Below, in pieces: positions 1-12,187 of a DNA stretch of 64,000 nucleotides. Position 1 is the stretch's first letter, and each line of letters opens with the position of its first letter. The stretch is from Ectocarpus siliculosus (lineage: Eukaryota; Sar; Phaeophyceae; Ectocarpales; Ectocarpaceae). The notes beneath the pieces were generated by a model. It was given only the letters and a program-made list of their open reading frames with translations, was not told the DNA's origin and made no database searches. Location of the stretch: contig FN649731.1 of the NCBI GenBank assembly GCA_000310025.1, positions 3,752,186 through 3,816,185 of the forward strand. The letters run 5' to 3'. A program made the position numbers and the translations under genes.

Positions 1-757
1 GTGCCCGTCCACCTTTCTGATGGCGTCTGCCTCCGCGCACAAAACTGAGATGGACATTGCTGTCTACACCGACGGCCATGAGGCCCGCACATCTGCATTT
101 TACTTGACGCACCAGTGCCGACCTAACTCTACCACTACGCACGCCTCGCGGCGGGTGCGCCGCAGCAAGAAGGTATCGGGCCCTTGAGGGTGAGTCTAGC
201 CATGCTCGCGAGAAAGACCCCCCCCTCGCTGTGGGCTATGCCTAAGCAAAAGCCTTACCGAGGCAGCGAGGGGAAGAAGGAAGTATTACTGCTGTACCAC
301 GATTGCTGTTCTTTCTAAGATGCAGTGCCACAATTGCACCAAGCGGGAGGCTGCCTTTTTTTCTGCCCAAACCTCGAGAGAGCGTACATATGCATATGCA
401 TAGAACGTGTGACGGTCGTTGGAGAAAGTTTGGCAAAAGAATTGAAGATTTGAGCTGACTTGAGAGTCACCCGACCCTTCCCAACCTAGTGAAATAATAA
501 GTCGAAGAAGGTGATTTATTTCACTATTTCTCGTGCGTGGATTCAACCACACCACCACCACCACCACCATCATGTGAAGCGACCATTGGAGGCGTGCCGA
601 CCACGCTCTTTTCTTCTTCCGTGTCATGTAGTATAGCCGTACTGCTGTAAGAAAGTTACGGGTTTGAAGGATTGAGAAAAGTATACCAAATTGTGCGTAC
701 CAGAACTTCGATCTCACCCCCGCACGTAAACAAACCTACTCTATGTACAATGTAACG
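1..757. other. Non-coding sequence, presumed intron or upstream region of copy 1
   Basis: No exon with family similarity was seen. The family's first exon (signal peptide plus first beta-helix block) must lie before the window, because copies 2 and 3 place it 0.6-2.6 kb upstream of the exon that appears here at 1533. An ACC/CAC microsatellite lies at about 547-571. Open frames on either strand are short and without recognisable composition. Confidence 0.5.
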
Positions 758-759
758 TA

Positions 760-969
760 GGTTGCGTAAGATACCACACCCCCTGGAGCGATTTTCAAAG
801 CTCCATTACTCCACGACGAAGAGGATGCTGAAATCAAAGGATACGTTGTCGGATAGCTCTCGACGACGAGACGGTTCCAACGCTACCATTTTCGGAACCG
901 TCACTGCTTTTCCTGCCGAGCAATCGAGCTTTGAAAAACGGGCCAGGGGGTGTGATATCTTACGCAACC
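760..969. mobile_element. 210 bp MITE with TA target duplication
   Basis: The ends are terminal inverted repeats: GGTTGCGTAAGATACCACAC on the left and the complement of GGTTGCGTAAGATATCACAC on the right, flanked by TA at 758-759 and 970-971. The interior (for example GATTTTCAAAGCTC) matches the element at 40541-40758, although the outermost about 15 bases differ. There is no coding capacity. A TA duplication and this size fit a Tc1/mariner/pogo-mobilised MITE. Confidence 0.8.
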
Positions 970-1169
970 TACAGCACGCATACATAGATCCTCTCTGTTG
1001 GTGTCGTCGCCGAGAAAACAAGCCGCGAGTTTGCCCACAACAAGACGCCCTTTGCCGCGTGGTGGTGCTGTGTTAATTACGGGGAAACCGTTGTACATAC
1101 GAGGTGGAGCAAAAGGAGGTTGCCCATGGCGGACACGCACGAGCCAGACTGCTGTGTTAGAATACCATA

Positions 1170-1360
1170 TGTTGGCAGGAGGTACCACAATACCACCCCC
1201 AGGACCGATCTTCGAAGATCGGTTGCTCTTGCACCGACGAAAGAATGTCCGCGTGCCGAAAAATGTCCGCGTTGAACCGTCTGGTCGAGAGCTTTCCGAA
1301 CGTTCGTGGAGTATATGATTGAGCTCGATTGCGATGCCCGGGTTGTTTCCGCAACGGTGG
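1170..1360. mobile_element. Decayed relative of the 760-969 MITE
   Basis: A left-end-like segment (ACCACCCCCAGGACCGAT) is followed by an internal segment reading GAACCGTCTGGTCGAGAGC, similar to the reverse complement of the interior of the 760-969 element. The right end is not clear and no target duplication was found. Called a relic by similarity only. Confidence 0.4.
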
Positions 1361-1532
1361 CTTTGGCTTCCGAAAGCGTGGAAAGCAACGGTGACACTTG
1401 ACATTGCCGTGGCAAATCCTGATTTTTTTCGTTCACGACAATGGCATTGATTCAAAAAAGGGTGTGGAAGTAGACGCCGGTTTCTAAACTCGCGTTGCCG
1501 TTGCCGTTCCCGACTTGTTGGCGGCACGGCAG

Positions 1533-4500
1533 GTGTTTGGGTGGTATTCCGGCGGAGCGGTGGAGATGAACGACGTCACATGCAGCTTGAACGAGGCGGA
1601 GGAGAACGGCGGGTGCTTCTACAGCGCGGGCATCGGCATTGTCAACGACGGGACGGTGATGCTGGATAACTTGGCGGACTCCGGAGGCTGCATATGTGGG
1701 TGCCAAATAGATTGCTCGTTTGGGAGAGTGTTTTGCGCGCTTTGCCTCGTGGTAGCAAGCGCAAGGATAGGAGCTTTGAATCATGTTCGTGATTAAAGCA
1801 ACTGAGACGTTCATCGCCGGGGAATCGTTCTGATGTGCTGATGTGCATGAGTCTGGATGGAGCGTTTTCAGTACCACAGATGCAAAGACCGTGCTGTAGG
1901 CGTTCTGAGGTCGACGAATGGCATGAGGAGAAGGAGGCGGGGTGTGTGCAATAGTGCGGTATTGATCGCTCCCTGCTTGCTGGCTGCGGTGGGACCGCGT
2001 GTGCCAAGCTTGCGAAATTAATTCGGCGCTCCGAGTACCATCCTGCCCAACAAAGCGGACCGTTGGAGCTTGTGTCTCTGCTTGTCAAAAAGTTGACGGC
2101 ATTTTTTGGTGCCTCGGCGGCGCACGCAGCAGAAGCTGTCCGGTCTGTGCATACACCACCCGAAGCAGCAGAACACTCCGTGGGGAAACTACTGTATCTC
2201 GGGAGTTTGACTCACTCTTTTTGAACGTGACGCCCCTGTGACCCAACGTTTCACACACATCACGTTCCGAACGCAGTTTTTTCTCCCGCTGACACACGCC
2301 CTCCGGCACCGATTCGTTCTGTGTGACTGCTCTCCTTGAAATTTCGCGCTGTCTCAGACGCGTCCGCGGACAGCAACGTCAACGTCAACGGCGGGGAGTT
2401 TAGGGGGTGCAGATCGACCGGAAACGGCGGTTTCATGTACGTCTCGGACGGTGGGACCGTGACCATCACGGGAGGGTTGGTGGCAAACAACGTGGCCGAA
2501 CGGAGAGCTGGCGTGGTGAGTCACAAGCTTGAAAAGTTGTGCGCGTGGCAACAAACGCAAGCACCACCGATCATGATTGGTCGCTCATGTGTTTATTTAT
2601 TATTAATTTTCGCCGCTTCTGTTGTTTTCCTACCACATGGAAATAAGATGGCCCCAAACAGCAACAAGTCGCGCGCGCCCCGGTACACGGTCGGCGAGAG
2701 AAGTGCCCATTATCGCGAGGTTGTGCAGCTACTCTTAGTAGAGAGTGGACCAGCTATCTTCTTTGCGACAAGACACGATGTAGGCCCCTTTTTGCAGGCT
2801 CGCATTCACCAAACCTTGTGAATCGCACGAACCTTCGTGGCCTACCCCCGGGACAATAATTACTTCGGTACCCGTCTCATGCCCCCCGCGTCTCCTGGCG
2901 CGGCCCGCGATTGACCACTATTCTCCCTGACCATAGCTGCTGCTCCATGTGAACGCGACAATACAGCCGTCGAGATTATTTTCGGGTCTTCGAACTTGCG
3001 TTTACTGCTGCTGGGGAGGTCTATCCGACCTCAGACTTGTGCATAGTAGGGTTACAACTGTTGCCTGCCCACCTGCAATGTTCGAAACTTAGACCGCACC
3101 CACGGTGGGCGAGTAAAACTGCAACACAACACATGGTGTTTGGTGTGCGGAGGAGATGACGTGAGCGCGGGATGTGCTCTCATGGAAACGCATGCTGTGG
3201 TCGACCTCGCATTCCGGGGGGGGGGGTGATGAAGGCAGAAGCGTCGGAGTGTCGTTGTTCTTCCCTCAACGGTTTCGATCACATCCCTCGACTACTTGCT
3301 TGCTCCCTAGTTTTTCCATCCTTTTCCTTCGTCTCTCGTCGCCGCGTCCGACCAACTCAGGTGTATAGCTCGGGGGATAGCAACGACCTTGGAGGCGCTA
3401 GCGTAACGATCGAGGGAGGCACGTTCAGCGACAACGAAGCGCAGGAGCTTGGCGGGGCGATCGTGGCCTGGGGGGACACCAACGTGGTGACCGTGACAGG
3501 CGGGTATTTCGTCAACAACACCGCCAAGTGAGGAAGCGAGGAAGGACAGCAGTGGCGGTGTGCCCTCCCCTGCTACGATTCTCGGACGCTCCCCAACGTG
3601 GCAAGCCCCCGAGATGTTGGATATCGGGCATGGAGCCGGGGGGGGGGGGGGGGGGGGGGGGGGGGTTTCCCTTAAAAGTTTGCCGGGGGTGGATTTAAAA
3701 GGGGTTGGGGAAAATGGGGGCCCAAACTTATTTTTCCCCCGGAAACCCCCAAGTTTTTTCCCGCCCCCCCCACCCTGGGTTTGAAACCAAAACCCCCCTT
3801 TTTTTTTTGGGGAAACCCCCGAAGTGGTCCTTTTAAAAAAGCCCCGAAGGGACAACCCGGGGTTGCCCTTTTTAAAGGAAAAAAAACCGGGGGGGGGGGG
3901 AACCCACCCCCCCTCAAAAAAATAAAAGGAAAAAGGGTTCCGCCCCTCCCCCCCCCAANNNNNNNNNNNNNNNNNNNNNNNNNNNNNNNNNNNNNNNNNN
4001 NNNNNNNNNNNNNNNNNNNNNNNNNNNNNNNNNNNNNNNNNNNNNNNNNNNNNNNNNNTACTGGCTTGCTCCCTAGTTTTTCCATCTTTTTCTTTGTTTT
4101 TTCGTCGCGGGTTCCGACCAATTCAGGTGTATAGCTGGGGGGATGGCAACGCCTTGGGAGGCGCTAGGGTAACGTTGGAGGGGGGCACGTTCAGGGACAA
4201 GGAGGCCCGGGAGTTGGGGGGGGCATTCGTGCCCGGGGGGGACCCCAAGGGGGGGCCCGGGCCGGGGGGGTATTTCTTCAACAACCCCCCCAAGGGAGGA
4301 AGCGAGAAAGGACACCAGGGGCGGTGTCCCTTCCCTTGTTAGGTTTTTGGGACGTTCCCCAACGGGCCAACCCCCCGAGATTTGGGATTTCGGCCAGGGA
4401 CCCGGGGGGGGGGGGGGGGGCGGGGCGAGGTTTCTCGTTAGATGTATGCATGGGTTGCATTACAACGGGCTTGCAGTACATGCGTGCACAATCGTATTAT

Positions 4501-7500
4501 TCCCGCGTAAGCCGCGATGTTTTCTCGCGCTCCCGCAACGCTGGTCTTGAACCAAACACACCCCTATTATCGTTGTGAGAACCGCTGACGTGTACATTCG
4601 AAAAAGCGCACGAGCGAGCAACCCGGGTCTGCCGTTCATACAGGAAAAGAGCACGGCGTAGGCAGGAACCAACCTCCCTCAGAGGAATCAGAGGGAAAAC
4701 GGTTGCCGTCCATGCCCCCGCAATGACTGGGCTAGGGTTAAGGGTGAACACACCGATGAGTTTGCAGCCGTGGCTCCGTTGTGAGAGGGTGGTGTGGTGT
4801 GTTACTCTTATCCCGAAATATCGGGGTCCTGTATCTTCCAAGGTGCTGCTGCGTGCATCGGAGAAGCGATGGTCATCGGGCTAGAGCATGGAGAGGGCGC
4901 GCAAAGGAGTATGCAAGTTGGTTTTAGCTCACCACCCCAAAAGTGATGAGCACTTGCAAGATGCCGTAAATATATCCTTAGGTAGTATTTTTTACCACAC
5001 AAGCGACCCCTGTATCTCGCAAGCTGTTCGACAAGAGACGAGGTTGTCCGCCGATCCCGGGTTTCGCGTCACCCCCGCCCCCCCCCCCCCCCCCCCCCCC
5101 TTTATTAGGTTCTACGGGGGCTTCATCTTTCTGGAGGAAGAGGCTAGTCTTTCTTGCGAAGGAGCCACGATCAGGGACCACTCTGCCGGGGACCAGGGAG
5201 GAGGCATCTACGGCCGAGACGCCGCTTGGGTGAACTCCAGCTGTGACTTGATCGGCAACGCAGCGCCGCAGGGGGCGGCGGTGTACCTGACCCACACCGT
5301 CATGGCCGCCAACTTTGATAACCACGAAGTCACCGACAACGTGGCGTCGGGGGGCAGCGTGTTCTACGCCACCGACACCGCCCTCTTCGCGACGGGGCTA
5401 AACTTCCAGTCCGGGGTGGGCCTGCAGGAGGACTCTTCGAACCGCGCGATACAGCTGGAGGGCGAGACAACCCTTGTCGCGGAGGGGTGCGTCTTCGGCG
5501 GCTGGATGGGCGACACCGTGATCCGCAACGCCAACACCGCGCCGGGGTCCCTCACGCTGGACAGCTGCGACTTCAGCGAGAGCGCGGCAGTCATGGTGGT
5601 CACCTCGCCCCAGTCCGACACCATCATCCGCAACGCCATCGTCGACCACCTCACCATCGAGAACGCCGCCCTGGTGAACGACTCCCTCGTGCTGGTCGAC
5701 AACGCCTTCGACTGCGGGACCCCGGGCATCTGCGCGGCCGGGGAGTGCGTCGACAGCGTCCTCGGCGTGCTCTGCGAGTGCCTCTCGGAGGGCTACTGCC
5801 TCGACGGCGGGGGCGCGCTCTCCGTCGACGTTCTCACCGCGCCGCCGAACGTTACGTACAGCCCGGACCCCGTGTACTTTGAACTCCTCGTGTCCGCGTC
5901 GGCGGACGGGGTTACGCCCGCCATCTGGAACCTTTCGCACGAGGCCGAAGACCTCGGGCTGCAGGTCCTCCCGTCTAGCGGTATCCTTCCTCCGGGGGAA
6001 AACGTAACGGTCGCCGTTACCGGTAGCCCCCTGCAGGACGACGTCGGGGGCGTGCTGGTCACCCGTTTCGTCGTCACCTCCGCGGGGAGCGGCACCGCGG
6101 AATCATCATCATCATCGACGGGGGTGGAGTTGGAGGTGGAGTCGGCGTTCTACCTGTGTCAGGCCTTCGAGTACGCCATGCCGGTGGACAGCGAAGACGA
6201 CGACGACGACAACGACCCGGACGCGGCCAGCGTCGTGTGCCTGCAGTGCGCGAACTTGGACGGTGCGGAGGGGCTGGACTGCGAGTCCCCGGGGGCGACG
6301 CTGGCTTCGATGCCCGTGCGGGAGGGGTACTGGCGGTCGAGCCAGGAGTCTCTGGTGGTCCACGGGTGCCTCCACTCCGACGCTTGCGCCGGTGCCACGC
6401 AGATCTCGAGCTCGGACGACTACTGCAAGGATTGCTACGAGGGGCCATGTGAGCGCGCGAAGGGAACCGTTGCGGGCCATTTGTGTTCAACGCCGTCGGG
6501 CTTAAGTATTTTGCAGTAGTCTACGCAGGCTTGCCAATGTAAATGTAGGCAAACATGTTGTGTACAGTATAGAATCGGCTAACTTAGGGTCAGGGTCTAC
6601 GTGCCCACTGCCTGGTCGTTTTTCGTAATTACCTTACTCATTAACCTTAAGTCAGTCCGCGTTAAGCCTTGACAGCAGTAGACCGCAGCGCTCCTCTCCT
6701 CCTGGTGTACAGCAAGCACTCACACGAAATGGAACCTGTTGTTTTGCGCATCCCTGGAGATCTCGTTTGCTCTGGTGGACGTATAAAAGTCTACACTAGG
6801 TTTTATCGTAGTCCAGGGTCGGGTTTCAAGGCCTTTTGGTTCGACTAGTTTGAAACGTTCATGTTCTTAGGCCCGGCCCCTTCTGCTGACGTGGTACACA
6901 AAGTTAGCATTTCGTCCGTCGCTGAGTGTTTCCATCTTACTGGAGGCCTGACAGAACAATTTTGATTTCCCTTCTCCCGCCCCGTCCGTCCCTGACGGCT
7001 GCCGACCCTACCGTGCGCCATCACGCTTCCCAGACTGTGCCGTCTGCGCGGAAGGTTGCTGCGAAGGCTCCTCCCACACCTGCCACCGGTGCTCGGGGAT
7101 AAAGTCCCGGCTGCTCATGTTCGCGGGCATCGTCTTCGGGGTGACCATCGTGCTGTTCCTGGGCGTGGCGATCGTGTTCCTCATCGGGGGCCTGGACGCC
7201 GTCGACAGCGTGCGCTTGAGCATGTCGAGGAAGCTCTCCATCTCCGGGAAGCCCCGCGGCGGCATCTCCCGCTCCCACCACGAGGGGACCAGCAGCATCA
7301 GCAGCAAGAGGCCGTCCGGGCGGAGCAACTTCGGGGGGGACGACGACGACGACGATAGCGGTGGTCGCGGTCGTTCCGCTGCCGTGGGCAACGCCGCCGT
7401 CGATGAGGAGAAAACACGCACCGCCGCGGTGGCCGGGCTCGGGCCTGGAGACTACTCGCCGGAGCGGCGACTATCGGCGGCGGCGACGGCGGCCGCCATC

Positions 7501-10500
7501 GACAGAGCGCGGATTCTCGAGGCCGGCGCACGGATGTCGGACGCCGGAGGCGAGAGCGCGCGGACGGGGTGCTGCGGGCTCGGCGGGAGGATCAAGCGCT
7601 GGGTGTCGCTGCTGCCGATGGACAAGCTCAAGATCCTGGTGGTGGTGTGGCAGATCTTGACGGTTTTTCCCAGCATCACCGGGGTGCAATTCCCGCCTTC
7701 TTACTCGCGGTTTCTCTCGTGGATCGACGTCGTGAACCTGGATGTGGGACACGTGTTCACGGCGTCTTGTTTGCTCCCCTCGGTTAGCTTCTACCAGAGG
7801 CTGCTGCTGACGACGCTGACGCCGATTGGACTGGGGTGTGTGCTGGTGCTGACGCACTGGATGGCCAAGGAGAGGGCGGGGATCGGGTCCGCCAGCGTTC
7901 TTGCGAGGAAGGCGGCGTGGTCGAGGCACATGGCGGCCGGGTTGCTCCTCACATTCTTGGTGAGATATGTAGATTTCTCCAAGCGGTGCTACACCTTATG
8001 AGTCCTGCTCTCGCTGGCTGTGCGTGTTTGAGCAGTGGAAAATCTTTCATTTGGCGCTATTTAGCGGAGCATGTTCGCTCAGACTTTGTACCAAACGTGA
8101 AAAAGGGTCTGAGCGATGGAAAATCTCTCATTTGGCTCTGTGTATTTTGTGAACATGTTCGCTTAGAATCGACGAGCTTGTTGGTGGCCGAGCAGGTATG
8201 GTTTACCTTTGGCCTTTTCGATGGGTAACTTGCTTATTAGATGAGTCCCGGCAGAATGCGAAGAAGGAGGCGCTGGGTATAGGCTAGATTGTTTTTTGTG
8301 AACTTACCAGCAGCAACTCCCCGTGCATGTTGGCCGTCGGCCTTTGAAAGTTGGTCGGGATGTTGTTCATGCCCCCGAACACGCTCGAACGAGAAAGGAC
8401 GCAAACAACACATCAGACAACATGAGACCTTAAGCGATGATGAACGTTCAGGTTTTCAAGAATGTCGAAGGCCGTAAGTTTAAGAAACAAATCAGCCCAA
8501 TATCGACAATAGCAGTCCCCAAAGCAGTAAAAATATTCTTCGCAATGCATTGCGTTGTTTTTTCACCAACATCTATATCGCCTTCGAAGAATCATCAACT
8601 GCCAATAACGAGGAACATCTATCTTCCGAAAACCAGCTCGTAGTCTCGTGGTTGCAACAAAGAGTGTTAGACCGGGGCAGTTTTGCACGGTTCCGAAGGT
8701 TTGTACATAAGTGCGCCATGTCTGACGCGCGTGCCACGGAACGAATGGTTTGTTGCCCAGGTGTTCACATCGGCCTCCACGATGGCGTTCAAGACCTTCC
8801 CCTGCGACGATGAAGCCGTGGAAGGAGAGAGCTACCTCAGGGCGGACTACAGCCTATCGTGCAAGACGGACAAGCACATGTACTACAGGATCTACGCTGG
8901 GATCATGATTGTGGTGAGGACCAAGCCGTCGTCACAGCAAGCGTCAAGCCACGCTTGTCTTGGACACTCCAGAAACCGTTTTCCTGCGTGTGAGATCTCT
9001 ATTTAGCAACACCATATACCCATAAAGACCACGGGTTGGACTAAACGGCACTCGTGCTGTGAGCGCTGATTTGAAGTGAAGAACAAAAAATAAAAAAATA
9101 AAAAATAATAAAACGCTGAGAATTATGCCTTCAGTCCTGCTTGTAGACCCCCCTCTAGTTCTAGAACCCTCACCACATACTCCTTCCCCCCCACACGTCG
9201 ATGGCGTCGCACAGGTATACCCCATCGGCATCCCCCTACTGTACGCGTTCATCCTCTGGATAAACCGAGATTCCCTCAATCCGAGGGTTAGAAGTGAAGC
9301 CATCCCGCAGCCGACAGGAGCGGTGGAGAAGAAGGTTTCTCTTGTGCCGGCGAACTACGGAGACGGTCTGCAGGAGAGGCTGGATCAGCGAAGGAGGAAC
9401 CCGGACCTGGTGCCCTCCATGTTCCTGTGGAAAGACTTCGGTGAGCTCTCCGACCTGCCTGCCGCTTAATGAAGCCGAAATCAACCCAAGCAGACTTGTC
9501 AGCGCCTGCTCACTATTTGGTCGGATGGGTTTTGCTCCTGGTTCTTCTATATTTTTATTTTTTGGACCCCGCGACAACTATTGTTGAAGTGGAAATCAAA
9601 TGGCTTTAGATGGGCTTATAAATGTACACGTAAGTTGAACCATTTCGCCTGTTTTCGTGCTTCGGGGCATCTTTCGCTGGCGGAAGCGAATCTTTTCTAA
9701 CGCTTCCTCTCGGGGACACGCAGGGGGTCGTAGGTACATTACCGCGCACGCCCGAGGACCGCCAGCCACCCGTGGCGCTTGTGCTTGACTCCCGATGTTG
9801 AAAAAGCTGGCTCTCTACCCCGGGGACGTGTCCCGCGGAAAGAAAGCGTTAGCCTTCGTAAGAAATACAAAGAAACATGCTTTACACAAACAGGAAGAGT
9901 TTTGTTTTGATTCCTGCGCAACGCTCAAAAGTCCCACAGACTGCTGTGGGCAACACGAATACAGAGTGAATGATTAAACGCTGCGGATCACAGCAGTGGA
10001 CCTGCGTCGAAGACACCCACTAGCCTAAGAGGGCACGCTCCCCCACACGTGAAAAGTCACGGCGAGAAAAACAAAATCATACCCCGCACATGATGCAAGT
10101 TCCAGGCAAGTTCTGCAGGTTGTACGCAAGACCGGCACTACAGTACCGAACGGTATGAACTTGAGATGTAACGACCGCAACGACTATTGGCCATGTCCCG
10201 TTGCGTCCCCCCCGGAATGTGAGCCACCTATCTCCCGAAGGGGAGCGTTGTAGTTACCTACAAATTTCCGAAAAACAGCACCAAAAGTGTGTGTGCGTCG
10301 TGTTTGTGCCGTCACTCATCGTGGGAGGCGTATGTATGTAGAAGTATATCGGGTCACCAAGGTCTTGTTCTCACGGAAAATGTAAACATAAACATATGCA
10401 TACAATCACAGAAGAAGACCACCCGTTCAAGAAGAACCCTAATCGAAGGGATGATGAAGACTTTCCAGCGACAACAATTGTTTTCTTTTTTGCTTGTGCG

Positions 10501-12187
10501 GGATAGGCCCCGACATGTACTACTACGAGGTGATCGAGTGCGGCCGGAGGATCCTCCTTACGGGCGTGCTGATTTTTTTCGCGGCCGGAACGGCCGCCCA
10601 GGCGGCCATGGCCTGCATCTTCGCCTTCGTTAGCCTGCTGGGCTTCGAGCTGTTGAGACCCCACCTCGACCCCGCGGACATGTGGCTCTACCGCCTGGTG
10701 AGCTGCGGCCTCACTCGGGAGAGATGTCGCTTTAGGGCACCCACCCACCCGTCGTGGATTAATGAAAGGCTCGATTCAAAGAGGAAGAGCGTTGGGAAAC
10801 GGATGCCATAACTGTTAGTAATGCATAATTTATAATTTTCCTCGGCAGGTTGTTGTCGAAATGGGGGCGGATGAAGAGTCATGTGCAGTAGCAAAATTCT
10901 CAAGAGGTCGATGTGGGGGGGGGACGGATACAGAGTCATCCCCGGAAGAAGGCACAGGTGGAAGTCGCGTAGTGGGTGAATTTCATGAACATATGTACGC
11001 AACGAAAGGACGCGCGACGTCGGACCTCGCGTGGAAAAACTTTGCTAGGTTTCGACGTGTACAAGAGCGCGATTTACAAGCCACAGCGGCTGATGCCAAT
11101 GCCGAGGGTATCACGACAGACCCAGGCGCATTTCGAGCATCTATCCGTCATGCGCGTGCCACGCCTGTTTCTCCACAAACTCTTGAAACGGAGTTCTATC
11201 AATCGCTCTAACCGCCCCCTTTTCGCCGCTTCACTCGTGCGTGCCTCGCCGTGCTCGTTTTCGTGCCGTTGTCGCTAACTATCACCTCCCTCTCGCAGGG
11301 CTGCGTGATCATCTTCCTGAGCAACTTCTTAGCGTGAGTGTGTGTGTGTTTTAGCATCGACCGCGCCAACCGACTGACCAAAGTGAACATATGTCAGTCT
11401 CAGTGCGTGTTTGTGTTTGTTTGCTTGTGTTCGTCCCGTGTACTCTGGCGCCAACCAGTCTACACGTCTTTCGGTTTATATATTTAACCTATCAGACGGA
11501 GTCACACAAATGGAAGGTCACAAAGAAGCTATTTCGTATTTTTATTTTTTAGGCCCCACATCTCCGCCTGCAGGATTTCCCTTTGAAATACAACACAAAT
11601 TGTGTCTGAACCCTGTGCGCTTTATTCCTGCGCCGATTTCCCTCTTGGTTGATTTTTACGGGTTTTTCGGAACTCAACGTCTTCGTCAGCAATAGGCTTA
11701 ATTTAGCGACTGACGGTTGTTTGGCGCCGAAACTCTTTTCCGTCGCTCCAGGCTTTTGATCAAGGTCGACGCCGCCGGGGAGGGCAACCGCGCCGCCCTC
11801 GGGGGCATCCTGATCGCCGTCAACGTCTTCCTCATCCTGGCGGTACTGTCGACCTCCTGGTTCGCCACGCAGCAGATGGTAGACGACAACCGCAACGAGG
11901 AGAACTCCCTCGCCCTTGCGAAGACCATGCTGACGTTCGAGCAGCGCGTGGCAGACGACGCAAAGGTAGTCCGCGGGAAGAAGCAGATTCCGGAGTCGCC
12001 GCTGTCTAGCGTCGGGGCGGTTTCGGGACGCGGCTCCGTCGGACCGAGGCCGTCTGCGGAGGACCAGCAGCAACGCGGCGTGCTGAGCTCCTTGCGCGGC
12101 GGGAGCGTGAGCGCCGCCACCGTGAACGCGCTGTGGGAGGCGGGGAAGACCGAGAGCTCTTCGAAAGGACAGGAAAGGCCCGTTTAG
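1533..12187 (+). CDS. Beta-helix / EGF / multi-pass membrane protein, copy 1 (5' end outside window)
   Basis: Exons inferred by matching copy 2 and by phase: 1533-1695, 2358-2515, 3361-3527, 5109-6448, 7034-7959, 8761-8913, 9215-9440, 10507-10697, 11299-11333, 11752-12187 (TAG). The exons to 3527 and the first part of the 5109 exon encode Gly/Asn-rich beta-helix rungs (GGxFxxNxAxxxGGA type). Around 5700-5815 lies an EGF-like Cys cluster, then a beta-sandwich-like stretch, then a Cys-rich segment spanning the 6448/7034 junction that resembles ephrin-receptor-like (GCC2/GCC3) repeats. The first TM helix is encoded at about 7115-7200, and further hydrophobic segments continue to the stop. An Asp-rich run (about 6190-6225) is absent from copy 2. 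The likely product is a plasma-membrane protein with a large ectodomain; its ligand and function are unknown. The signal-peptide exon is not in the window. A doubtful extra copy of the third exon lies near the N gap. Confidence 0.8.
3601..3958. other. Low-quality homopolymer-rich sequence before gap
   Basis: Sequence quality collapses into runs of G, C, A and T (a G run of about 30 at 3637-3666) immediately before the N gap. Base order looks homopolymer-expanded, as in read ends, not like natural sequence. No feature should be called here. Confidence 0.7.
3959..4058. other. 100-N assembly gap
   Basis: Exactly 100 N, inside an intron of copy 1, with duplicated exon sequence on both sides. Confidence 0.99.
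4059..4440 (+). repeat. Degraded duplicate of 3290-3650 including the third beta-helix exon
   Basis: This segment repeats the intron end, the exon and the start of the next intron seen at 3290-3650 (the same TTGCTCCCTAG...GTGTATAGC order), but with many substitutions toward G and homopolymer runs. The conceptual product keeps GGA.VTLEGGTF yet loses clean rungs. It is most simply a poor-quality second read of the same locus placed across the gap. A true tandem exon duplication is possible. Confidence 0.6.
8028..8168. repeat. Tandem duplication of about 80 bp in an intron of copy 1
   Basis: Two imperfect copies share the order GGAAAATCT(T/C)TCATTTGGC ... CATGTTCGCT(C/T)AGA, about 80 bases apart, just downstream of the donor at 7960. 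Confidence 0.6.
11299..11333 (+). other. 35 bp micro-exon of copy 1
   Basis: It encodes GCVIIFLSNFL plus two bases of an Ala codon (phase 0 in, phase 2 out). The upstream acceptor is ...TCTCGCAG and the downstream donor is GTGAGTGT. Copy 2 has the same 35 bp exon at 15841-15875. It supplies part of a membrane helix, so it is easily missed by gene predictors. Confidence 0.85.

Noticed and set aside
5398-6505. Several long antisense and shifted frames over the large exon of copy 1
   Set aside because: High GC produces open shadows. Only the + frame keeps beta-helix, EGF and Cys-rich patterns shared with copy 2.
1533-12187. Bacterial polymorphic outer-membrane protein or recent bacterial transfer
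   Set aside because: The beta-helix rungs resemble such repeats, but conserved spliceosomal introns, the EGF-like and ephrin-receptor-like modules and the multi-pass C-terminus indicate an established eukaryotic family.
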